A DNA stretch of 64,000 nt, from assembly GCF_001592755.1 (NCBI RefSeq), contig NZ_LUKF01000014.1, forward strand, positions 841-64,840, read 5' to 3'. Below are positions 9,043-16,536 of the stretch, in pieces (position 1 is the first letter of the stretch; every line of letters starts with the position of its first letter). The notes under the pieces were generated by a model. That model was not told where the DNA came from, did not search any database, and saw only the letters and a program-made list of their open reading frames with translations. This DNA is from Bdellovibrio bacteriovorus (GTDB lineage: Bacteria; Bdellovibrionota; Bdellovibrionia; Bdellovibrionales; Bdellovibrionaceae). The position numbers and the translations under genes were made by a program.

Positions 9043-9471
9043 TTAGAATGTGATTTTCACGGAATCTGCTGATTTTTTCGCTGGTCCATGAAATACCGCC
9101 TCGATGTTGTTGCCATCAGGATCGATCACAAAAGCAGCGTAATAGCCGGGATGATAGGGACGTTCCCCTGGGGCGCCATTGTCTTTGCCGCCGGCTTCTA
9201 AAGCGGCTTTATAAAACTTCTGAACCATGTCGCGATCCTGAGCTTGAAACGCTAAATGCACACGGCCCGTAAGTTTTCCAAGGGCGGCTTTGCTATCTGA
9301 CGACGACACAAACAATTCATCGACCCAGAAATAATCGGGGCCTTCACCGCCCAAGGGAATTCCCAGGGTGTTGAAGACAGCCATATAAAACTTTTTGCTG
9401 GCGGCAAGATCTTTAACTACTAATTGAATATGGTCGATCAAGCGACCGCGGTGAAGCTCGTTTGTTTCCAT
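9043..9471 (-). CDS. VOC (glyoxalase/bleomycin-resistance) family protein
   Basis: 142-residue vicinal-oxygen-chelate fold protein. The N-terminal module has DHIQLVVKDLAASKKFY and the C-terminal module FVIDPDGNNIEAVFHGP, the usual double beta-alpha-beta-beta-beta pattern. His14 and the Glu in NIEAV are candidate metal ligands. Substrate unknown. Its AAGGAG ribosome site overlaps the end of the upstream gamma-glutamyltransferase gene (11-nt gap), so the two are co-transcribed. Confidence 0.85.
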   Translation of the reverse strand: METNELHRGRLIDHIQLVVKDLAASKKFYMAVFNTLGIPLGGEGPDYFWVDELFVSSSDSKAALGKLTGRVHLAFQAQDRDMVQKFYKAALEAGGKDNGAPGERPYHPGYYAAFVIDPDGNNIEAVFHGPAKKSADSVKITF

Positions 9472-9482
9472 GAGGACTCCTT

Positions 9483-11201
9483 TTATTTTGCGACACTAAT
9501 TCCGATATCACGTGGGTCGGCGACGCCGTGAAGAGTGTCTCTTTCATTTGCAACGGCCATGACATAACAAGGCACCGGCTCGATTTTTACGTCGTATCCC
9601 ATCCCTTGAAGTTTTGCGATCACATCCGCTCCAGGTCCTGGGGGATCAATATACAAAACATCCGGTTGCCATTGGTGGTGATAGCGTAGCATAGCGACGG
9701 AATCATACAACGATGTTTTAAACTCGACATAGTTTAAGATTGTTTGCGCGACACAGCTAATGATGCGAGTGCCACCGGGGGCGCCCACTGCTAACACAGG
9801 TTTCTTGTTACTTAAAAGCAAAGTCGGCGACATGCTGCTTAAAGGTGTTTTTTGAGGAGCAATAGCATTGGGTTTTCCGCCAATAGCCCCAAATAAATTA
9901 GACCCGCCTTCTTGGGCTGAGAAGTCGTCCATTTCGTTATTCAAAACAATACCCGTGCCCGGAGCGACAATCGCAGCACCCATCCAGCCATTGATAGTTT
10001 GAGTGGTGGCAACAGCGTTGCCTTCTGCATCCATCAAAGACAAGTGCGTGGTTTCCGTAGATTCGTAACCTGGAGGTTTACCCGCCGCCACTTCCGCGGC
10101 TTTGCGAGCGCGATCTAGAGACACTTCGTTACGCCGGCTTTGCACATAATCTTTAGAAATCAAACCTTCAACGGGCACCTTCACAAAATCGGGATCACCC
10201 AAGTATTTCGCGCGGTCGGCAAAGGAAGACTGTAATGCCGAAGCGGCAAGATGGATGGACTTCGCGGTAAGGGGACCTTCTTTTTTTAGCTGATCTCTTT
10301 CAAGAAATTCTAAAAATTGGATAACGTGAACTCCGCCAGAGCTGGGCGGCGGCATAGAAACCACTTCATATTTTTGAAACTTTCCGACCAATGGTTTACG
10401 CCACTTCACTTGATAGCTGTCGAAATCTTTTTGGGTGATAATGCCTTTGTGTTTCTTAGACAGCTTGATGATGGATTGAGCAACATCCCCTTTATAGAAT
10501 CCACTCTTTCCATTTTTCGCAATCAAACGAAGAGTTTTCGCTAAATCTTTTTGTACCAAAATCGTTCCTATCGCAGGCACCTTGCCGTCAGCGGTTAAGA
10601 AGACCTTTTTCGCTTCAGGATCTTTAGCAAGAACTTCCGCGCGATTTTCTAAAGCCCGATGGAATTCGGGGTAAATGGGAAAACCATTTTCCGCGAGTTC
10701 AATCGCGGGTTGTAAAACCGTTTCCAGAGGTAAAGAGCCAAAGCGTTGGTGAATCTCTAAAAGCCCCGCCACTAAGCCAGGAACCGCGACAGCTAACACG
10801 CCGTTTTGAGATTTATCGGCATCAGCCTTACCATCTTTCCCGATATACATATTCTTGGTGGCTTTTAATGGAGCGCGTTCACGAAAATCTATGGCATAGG
10901 TTTCTTCACTTTTAGCGTCGTGAAAGATCATAAAGCCGCCGCCGCCAATGCCGGTTGATTGCGGACGCTCCACCGACACCGTGAATGATGCCGCGACGGT
11001 GGCATCAATGATATTTCCGTTTTGCGCAAAGATTTTCTCTGCGGCCTGAGAGGCGAACCGTCCTTGCGTAGAAACGGCGTAACGTGAACCATAGGCTTGA
11101 GCCGTCTCGCGATCGACACGTTCTTTGTCTGTGCGTATGACTTTGTTTTGACAGCTTAAAAGTAAAGCGGTGAAGGAAAGAAAGAGCAGTCTTTGTTTCA
11201 T
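9483..11201 (-). CDS. ggt: Gamma-glutamyltransferase lipoprotein
   Basis: 572 residues. A lipobox LLLSC near residue 17 predicts a membrane-anchored periplasmic or surface enzyme. The proenzyme is expected to self-cleave before the Thr of TTHLSLMD to give large and small subunits. NNEMDDFS and the Gly-rich GAPGGTRI motif are the expected small-subunit sites, and RPQSTGIGGGGFM is typical of the large subunit. It hydrolyses or transfers gamma-glutamyl groups from glutathione and related peptides. ATG is preferred over a TTG two codons upstream because AAGGA is eight bases from the ATG. It follows the uridine kinase gene by 40 nt and may share the pyrimidine operon's transcript. Confidence 0.93.
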   Translation of the reverse strand: MKQRLLFLSFTALLLSCQNKVIRTDKERVDRETAQAYGSRYAVSTQGRFASQAAEKIFAQNGNIIDATVAASFTVSVERPQSTGIGGGGFMIFHDAKSEETYAIDFRERAPLKATKNMYIGKDGKADADKSQNGVLAVAVPGLVAGLLEIHQRFGSLPLETVLQPAIELAENGFPIYPEFHRALENRAEVLAKDPEAKKVFLTADGKVPAIGTILVQKDLAKTLRLIAKNGKSGFYKGDVAQSIIKLSKKHKGIITQKDFDSYQVKWRKPLVGKFQKYEVVSMPPPSSGGVHVIQFLEFLERDQLKKEGPLTAKSIHLAASALQSSFADRAKYLGDPDFVKVPVEGLISKDYVQSRRNEVSLDRARKAAEVAAGKPPGYESTETTHLSLMDAEGNAVATTQTINGWMGAAIVAPGTGIVLNNEMDDFSAQEGGSNLFGAIGGKPNAIAPQKTPLSSMSPTLLLSNKKPVLAVGAPGGTRIISCVAQTILNYVEFKTSLYDSVAMLRYHHQWQPDVLYIDPPGPGADVIAKLQGMGYDVKIEPVPCYVMAVANERDTLHGVADPRDIGISVAK

Positions 11202-11241
11202 GCGCAACGTCCTTGATGCTAGGCTTTTTGCGCAAAAACTT

Positions 11242-11859
11242 TTAGGAATCTAAGTACGTGTTCAGTCTTTGGCAAAAAGAGTTTAAAGTTTCTGAGTACT
11301 CTCCAAGATCTTTTACCACGATATCGGCAAAGCTCTTGGAAGGTTCGACAAACTCATTGTGCATCGGACGCACTTGAAGTTCAAATTGCTTTTTAACCCC
11401 GTCAGGCGTGCGACCGCGGTGGTGAACGTCGCGATGAAGGCGACGTTGGAAACGCAGTTCTTCAGGAGTATCAAAGAAGACAGCCTCGTTAAGTTCGGCA
11501 CGCACTAAATCCGAGTGCAGAATCAGGATTCCATCCACTAAAACTATTTTTGTGGGGCTTTTGGTCAAAGTTTCTGGGCGTCGTGTGTGAGTTTTAAAAT
11601 CATACAGAGGGACTTTAATGTCCTGACCCTCTTTAAGTTGGCGAAGACCTTGCGCCAATAAAGAAAAATCCAGGCTGCTAGGATGATCGAAGTTCACAGA
11701 TCCGCCATCGCCATCAAAGCGGGCCGACTGATCGATGTAGTAGTTGTCTTGATACAGGATCATGCAATTGTCTTCACCCAATTGCTTTTGTAACTCTAAG
11801 GCGAAGTGAGTTTTGCCTGATCCGCTGCCACCTGTTACACCGATAATGTAAACGCTCAT
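11242..11859 (-). CDS. udk: Uridine kinase
   Basis: 205-residue P-loop kinase. The Walker A motif GGSGSGKT is at residues 10-17; YQDNYYID and NFDHPSSLDF are the substrate-site motifs of uridine/cytidine kinases; RRLHRDVHHRGR is the lid region. It phosphorylates uridine or cytidine to the monophosphate. AGGGA precedes the ATG. It lies 9 nt after the uracil phosphoribosyltransferase stop, so nucleoside (udk) and base (upp) are both funnelled to UMP by one operon, ahead of the putative URC degradation steps. Confidence 0.92.
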   Translation of the reverse strand: MSVYIIGVTGGSGSGKTHFALELQKQLGEDNCMILYQDNYYIDQSARFDGDGGSVNFDHPSSLDFSLLAQGLRQLKEGQDIKVPLYDFKTHTRRPETLTKSPTKIVLVDGILILHSDLVRAELNEAVFFDTPEELRFQRRLHRDVHHRGRTPDGVKKQFELQVRPMHNEFVEPSKSFADIVVKDLGEYSETLNSFCQRLNTYLDS

Positions 11860-11868
11860 GCATGGTCC

Positions 11869-12501
11869 CTATTTGGTTTGAAACAATCTGTCTCCGGCAT
11901 CGCCCAGGCCTGGGACTAAGTAGCCCATTTCGTTGACCTGTTCTTCGATGTTGAGCGTGTAGATCTCTACATCCGGGTGAAAGTGCAAGATTCTATCAAG
12001 CCCGTGATGGCTGGCTAAAATACTTAAAACCTTCACTTTGCCGACGCCGTAGTTTTTTAAACGATCTATAGCTGCCACAATAGTGTCCGCCGTGGCAATC
12101 AAAGGATCGCAGAGTATAATTTCTTTATTCTGAACATCCTGAGGAAGTTTAAAATAATACTCCACGGTGTTTTGAATAAATTTGTCTCTATAAATGCCTA
12201 TAAAGCCCGTAGAGGCGCGCGGGATCATCGACAGCACGGCATCCAGCATCCCGTTCCCGGCACGCATTATAGACACGACGACGGGGGGCTGAATAATACG
12301 TTCGGCGACGGTTTTAGCAATGGGAGTCTCAATAGGAACTGATTCCAAATGCTTCCAGTCGCGCATGGCCTCATACACCAGAATTTTTGAAATCTCTTTT
12401 ACGATTTCCCGAAATTCATGGGAGTACGTGTCCTTATCGCGCAAATAGCCGAGTTTATGTTTAAGTAAGGGATGTTCAATGACTTTGACTTGAGTATGCA
12501 T
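11869..12501 (-). CDS. upp: Uracil phosphoribosyltransferase, URC6-like context
   Basis: 210 residues; makes UMP from uracil and PRPP. Family marks are EHPLLKHKLGYLRD, SIMRAGNGMLDAVL, FIGIYRD and the C-terminal uracil-binding LVPGLGDAGDRLF. The PRPP loop, usually DPMLATGGS, reads DPLIATADT here, a notable change in an otherwise ordinary enzyme. The internal ATG is chosen because GGAG lies seven bases upstream and the protein then has the normal length. It is 13 nt after the DUF1688 gene. In yeasts the URC6 enzyme supplies the uracil-catabolic pathway, and the same role is inferred here. Confidence 0.9.
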   Translation of the reverse strand: MHTQVKVIEHPLLKHKLGYLRDKDTYSHEFREIVKEISKILVYEAMRDWKHLESVPIETPIAKTVAERIIQPPVVVSIMRAGNGMLDAVLSMIPRASTGFIGIYRDKFIQNTVEYYFKLPQDVQNKEIILCDPLIATADTIVAAIDRLKNYGVGKVKVLSILASHHGLDRILHFHPDVEIYTLNIEEQVNEMGYLVPGLGDAGDRLFQTK

Positions 12502-12514
12502 ATCAAAACTCCAA

Positions 12515-13729
12515 TTAAAATACGGTTCCATCGCTCTCAATTTTTAAAGGAGGCGAGCTGTCTTTTCTGAGGGATCCAGCGGCTTTACGACCTGCCCACC
12601 ACGTGCCCCCTTCAAGAACTTTTGCTAATGGAAAATCTTCGTCGGACTTGTTTAATTTTTTGCGAACTTCAGCGCCGATTCTGTCCAGCAACGAAATTGT
12701 CAGGCCTCGCCACTCAATTACCAAATCTGAATCCGGTCGGTGAGGACGCTGCTGCAACTCATTTTGCTTTAAAGAGATCAGTCCTAAATCCAAAAGCAGG
12801 CCGCCATTGCGGTACTCGGCTAAACCGGTCAGTTTTTCGATACCGGTAATTTCAAATCCCGCTTCCATCAACGGCTCCATTAAAGAATAGCTCATCCACT
12901 GTGAAAGCTTGTGAAAGGCGGCAAGGCCTCCCGGGATTTTATCGTAAGACCAGATGTCGCCCAGATTGGTGGTGCCGACTTTCACGCGTCCCGGCCAAAT
13001 ATCGCCGAAGCCATCTAAAACAGCGCGCAAAATTTGCGGACCGGTCACGGTATATCCATAGCGAGCCAGAAGATAATCCACCAATCCGCCGGGACGTTCG
13101 CCTTTGAATAAATCTTTTTTACGCGCCAGAACTTCACCTAGGTTTTTTAACAGAGCCAGGCGACCTTCAACGCCCACAAGAGGGTTGTCAGGGCGCACTT
13201 GAAAAGCCGAACGCAAAGTTTTTTCGTTAAGGCTTCGTAAAGCCAAGGAGTCCACTTGCAAAGGATTCGTACGATGGCTGGAAAGATGCCCTTGGATAAA
13301 AAGATAGAAGCTGGCGACGGCTAAGCCTTCTGAACGCGAGATTTTTTTACCAGTCAGTCTTTCTTCGTAAATCCACGAATCTCCGGCCCCGGCATCTAGC
13401 AACACCGAGGTGATAACGAGATCTAGCTTTGTGCGCGCAATTTCTAACGCATCTTTTTCTGAAAGCTTGGCCTCTAGAATCTTCACGCGATCCACCTGTC
13501 CTGCACGGAAGTGGCCCCAACGTGAATGAAATGGAATGTCCAAGGTCGGATATTTATCGCGAATCACATCCACGACATAGTTTACGACTGAACTCATTTT
13601 TTCCGGATGATAGTTGAAGTGGGTTTTCCCATCTTCAGTCAGTTGCAAAATCTTTTCGGCACTGTCTCTGATTGCAGAAGGTGATAAAAGAAAGTCCAAA
13701 TCTTTTTCTGTGTAAGTATGACTATTCAT
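12515..13729 (-). CDS. DUF1688 protein, URC4-like (uracil catabolism)
   Basis: 404-residue soluble protein matching the DUF1688/URC4 family by its N-terminal LLSPSAIRDSAEKIL, FHSRWGHFRAG, LDAGAGDSWIY and GRLALLKNLGEVL segments, and by the C-terminal WRGLTISLLDRI and LAKVLEGGTWWAGRK. URC4 is essential for uracil degradation in Lachancea kluyveri but its reaction is unresolved. The start overlaps the upstream cyclohydrolase stop by 8 nt (ATGAATAG), and GGGAG lies eight bases before it. Family recognition is from memory of motifs, but the neighbours strongly agree. Confidence 0.82.
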   Translation of the reverse strand: MNSHTYTEKDLDFLLSPSAIRDSAEKILQLTEDGKTHFNYHPEKMSSVVNYVVDVIRDKYPTLDIPFHSRWGHFRAGQVDRVKILEAKLSEKDALEIARTKLDLVITSVLLDAGAGDSWIYEERLTGKKISRSEGLAVASFYLFIQGHLSSHRTNPLQVDSLALRSLNEKTLRSAFQVRPDNPLVGVEGRLALLKNLGEVLARKKDLFKGERPGGLVDYLLARYGYTVTGPQILRAVLDGFGDIWPGRVKVGTTNLGDIWSYDKIPGGLAAFHKLSQWMSYSLMEPLMEAGFEITGIEKLTGLAEYRNGGLLLDLGLISLKQNELQQRPHRPDSDLVIEWRGLTISLLDRIGAEVRKKLNKSDEDFPLAKVLEGGTWWAGRKAAGSLRKDSSPPLKIESDGTVF

Positions 13730-14993
13730 CGATAGGTCTCCCGATAACTGTTTTTAATTCTTCTGCTGATTTGCTGACGTCGGCGGTGAAATAACCTTTG
13801 GCTTTTTTCGCTTCAATTTCGACCTGGGCATCTGGAGGAATTAAATGCGGAGGAATACAGACTCGGTTGACCACTTCGATGCCGCTTTTGACGATGGCAT
13901 CGTATTTCATATTACTCATCGAGTGCAGATTGTGGATTTTTGTAATGCCAAAGAAATGCAAAATATCAGGCATTAATTCTTGAAAGCGAGCATCTTCAAC
14001 ACCCGCAACACATTCCGTGCGGTGAAAATAGGTCGCTGCCGAATCGCCGCCTTGCTGGCGTTTGCGAGCATTGTAGACCAGGAACTTCGTGACCTCTCCG
14101 AGGGCGCGACCTTCCTTGCGGTAATAGGCGATAATTCCCACGCCGCCGTTCTGCGCTGTGCGAGCCGCATCTTCAATACCGTAGATCAAATAAGGACGGC
14201 ATGTGCAAATATCTGAACCGAACACGTCAGAACCATTGCACTCATCATGCACTCTGCATGTCAGCTCGACGTCGGGCTTTGCCAAGTCTTGAGGATTGCC
14301 AAATATATAAACTGTGGTGTTACCGATCGGTGGCAGCATGACTTTAAGATCAGGCCGTGTCACTAGCTCCGGAAACATGCCGCCCGTTTCTTGGAATAAA
14401 ATTTTTCTTAAGGCGCCTTCTTCCACACCCAAACGCTGGGCGATTCCTGGAAGGTACCAAACAGGTTCGAAAGCGACTTTCGTGATTTTAATATCTTTGT
14501 TTTTTGTGATGATCTTGCCATCAATATGTAAGCGCCCGGCAGCGATGGCCTCGTTGATCTCAGGAATTTGCAAATGAGCTTGGGTCACAGCAACGGTCGG
14601 ACGAATATCGTAACCTTCTTCGAAATACTCTTTGAAGTGATGAGGAACATCAAAACCCCATGGGTCAATAGAGACGATTTTTTTTGAATCATACCAAGAG
14701 GCATAAGGTCCGATCTTCACCGGGCTTTCGGTATTGTGAAGATCTGGCTTATGCAGCGTCGAGTATCTGCCTTGGGCTATAGAAAGAGCCCGGTAAACTG
14801 TGTAACTGCCACTGTGAGTGCCAATAGCGTTTCTTTTTTTCGGCTCGGTTAAAGAGGCAATCACAGGGCCGCGCTCTTGAGGGGACGATGCTCCCCACTT
14901 TATCGGCGGGCTTCCTCGAAAAACCTGACTGGAATGTGACGTCAAAATAACGTGCGACGATCTTTTCATATCTATCCCTGTTACGACATCCAT
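13722..14993 (-). CDS. GTP cyclohydrolase II homologue, URC1-like
   Basis: 423 residues, about twice the length of riboflavin RibA. A 200-residue N-terminal extension precedes the cyclohydrolase II core. The zinc cysteines are kept (Cys252, Cys263, Cys265 in CRVHDECNGSDVFGSDICTC), as is the loop YYRKEGRALGE (RibA: EGRGIGL). URC1 of yeasts has this fusion-like form and is thought to open the pyrimidine ring of a uracil-derived nucleotide rather than make riboflavin. AGGAGG seven bases upstream picks this ATG, 13 nt inside the end of the dehydrogenase gene, giving translational coupling. Role inferred from context. Confidence 0.85.
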   Translation of the reverse strand: MDVVTGIDMKRSSHVILTSHSSQVFRGSPPIKWGASSPQERGPVIASLTEPKKRNAIGTHSGSYTVYRALSIAQGRYSTLHKPDLHNTESPVKIGPYASWYDSKKIVSIDPWGFDVPHHFKEYFEEGYDIRPTVAVTQAHLQIPEINEAIAAGRLHIDGKIITKNKDIKITKVAFEPVWYLPGIAQRLGVEEGALRKILFQETGGMFPELVTRPDLKVMLPPIGNTTVYIFGNPQDLAKPDVELTCRVHDECNGSDVFGSDICTCRPYLIYGIEDAARTAQNGGVGIIAYYRKEGRALGEVTKFLVYNARKRQQGGDSAATYFHRTECVAGVEDARFQELMPDILHFFGITKIHNLHSMSNMKYDAIVKSGIEVVNRVCIPPHLIPPDAQVEIEAKKAKGYFTADVSKSAEELKTVIGRPIDE

Positions 14994-16456
14994 GTGGTGT
15001 CCTCCTGTTTTTCCCATTTCACTGTGACTTTTTTGATATTCGACCAGAAATCCAAAGAGTGATGGCCGGTGATATCACCGTGACCAAACTTAGAAGCATT
15101 GACGCCGCCAAAAGAGAAAGGCTCGCGGGGAACGGGGACGCCGACATTGACTCCCACCATTCCGGTCGAGGCCATCCGCACTACTTTTTCCGCCAAGTTT
15201 CCATTTGAAGTGAAAACAGAGCAGGCATTTCCGTACTCGACGCTGTTTTCAATTTTCATCGCTTCTGAAATATCTTTACAGCGAATGATGCTTAATACGG
15301 GTCCGAAGAGTTCAATTTTCGCGATCTCACTTTGAGGTGATACCTGGTCAATGATTGTCGGCCCGATCCAGTGACCTCCCTCATATCCCAAGGGAGCGCG
15401 TGCTTTTCTTCCGTCCAGCAGAATTTTCGCGCCTTCCTGTTCCGCTTTGGCGATGGCTTTGTTTAAAAATTCCACTTGGCCACGAGTGATAATGGCGCCC
15501 ATGTCCTTTCCTAACTCTAAAGACTTTGCTCTTTCGATGATTCTTTGAATGTGTTTATCCACGTCACCGACGGCAAGAAGGACGGCCGCAGCCATACAGC
15601 GTTGTCCCGCGCAACCAGTGAAAGAATCACTGATACCTAAGCCCGAAAGATCGGGATTGGCATCTGGTAAAAGCACGATGTGATTCTTCGCGCCACCCAA
15701 TGCCAGCACGCGCTTACCCTGTCGTGTTCCACGCTCATAAACTTGTTGAGCGATTTTTGTTGAGCCGACAAAGGCGACGGCCTTAACCAGCGAGTGGTCG
15801 ATGATGGCTTCGACAGTTTCTTTTCCACCTTGAAGGACTTGCAGAAGACCTGCTGGCAATCCCGCTTCGTGAAAGGCTTCGGCGATTTTTAAGGAAGTTA
15901 AGGGAGTTTTTTCTGAAGGCTTCCAGATATAGGCGTTTCCCAGGGTGAGCGCGATCGGCATTGTCCATAACGGCACCATCGCTGGAAAGTTAAAAGGCGT
16001 CACACTTGCGACGACACCCAAAGGCTCGCGACGGTATTCACACGTGACCCCGCGAGAGACTTCTGTCTTTCCGCCTAAATCCATATTCTGTAAAGCAATA
16101 GCAAACTCTAAGACTTCGATACCTTTAAGCAGGCCGGCTTTACCTTCAGTAAAACTTTTTCCGGATTCAGCGCTTTTCAGATGTGCGATTTCTTCCAAGT
16201 CGCGAAGAAGAATGTGACGAAGGTTGAACATCACCTTGGTGCGCTCTTTCATGGGAATCTCCGCCCACTCTTTTTGCGCCTTCGCCGCGGCTTTCACGGC
16301 GACATCAACGTCTTCTAAATTGGAATGATGGAATTCACCGATCTTTCGGCCATTGTAAGGACTGACGATCTCACTTTTAAATCCTGAGGCCTTGTGGAGT
16401 TTTCCAGAGACGAAGTTTCTGCAATCAATGACATAGTCAGGGACTTGTACGTTCAT
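14981..16456 (-). CDS. mmsA: Methylmalonate/malonate-semialdehyde dehydrogenase
   Basis: 491-residue aldehyde dehydrogenase of the CoA-acylating MmsA group. Catalytic Cys287 lies in GCAGQRCMA; the cofactor site has WKPSEKTPLT and FVGSTKIA; GGAKNH replaces the general-base ELGGK motif, as expected for MmsA (no catalytic Glu). The C-terminal FSFGGVNASKFG is also typical. It oxidises malonate or methylmalonate semialdehyde to acetyl- or propionyl-CoA. AAGGA lies eight bases before the ATG; an upstream in-frame start is less likely. First gene of the pyrimidine operon, where it could consume the C3 product of uracil breakdown. Confidence 0.9.
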   Translation of the reverse strand: MNVQVPDYVIDCRNFVSGKLHKASGFKSEIVSPYNGRKIGEFHHSNLEDVDVAVKAAAKAQKEWAEIPMKERTKVMFNLRHILLRDLEEIAHLKSAESGKSFTEGKAGLLKGIEVLEFAIALQNMDLGGKTEVSRGVTCEYRREPLGVVASVTPFNFPAMVPLWTMPIALTLGNAYIWKPSEKTPLTSLKIAEAFHEAGLPAGLLQVLQGGKETVEAIIDHSLVKAVAFVGSTKIAQQVYERGTRQGKRVLALGGAKNHIVLLPDANPDLSGLGISDSFTGCAGQRCMAAAVLLAVGDVDKHIQRIIERAKSLELGKDMGAIITRGQVEFLNKAIAKAEQEGAKILLDGRKARAPLGYEGGHWIGPTIIDQVSPQSEIAKIELFGPVLSIIRCKDISEAMKIENSVEYGNACSVFTSNGNLAEKVVRMASTGMVGVNVGVPVPREPFSFGGVNASKFGHGDITGHHSLDFWSNIKKVTVKWEKQEDTTWMS

Positions 16457-16536
16457 TCTAGTTTTCCTTTGCCAGAGCAATAAAAACCAGAATGATTGTT
16501 CAATGACGTGTTTATGCCAAATTAAAAGGGTGTACT

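Noticed and set aside
13973-14216. Frames on both strands inside the URC1-like gene
   Set aside because: They overlap the zinc-site coding region of a clearly real gene and have no independent support.
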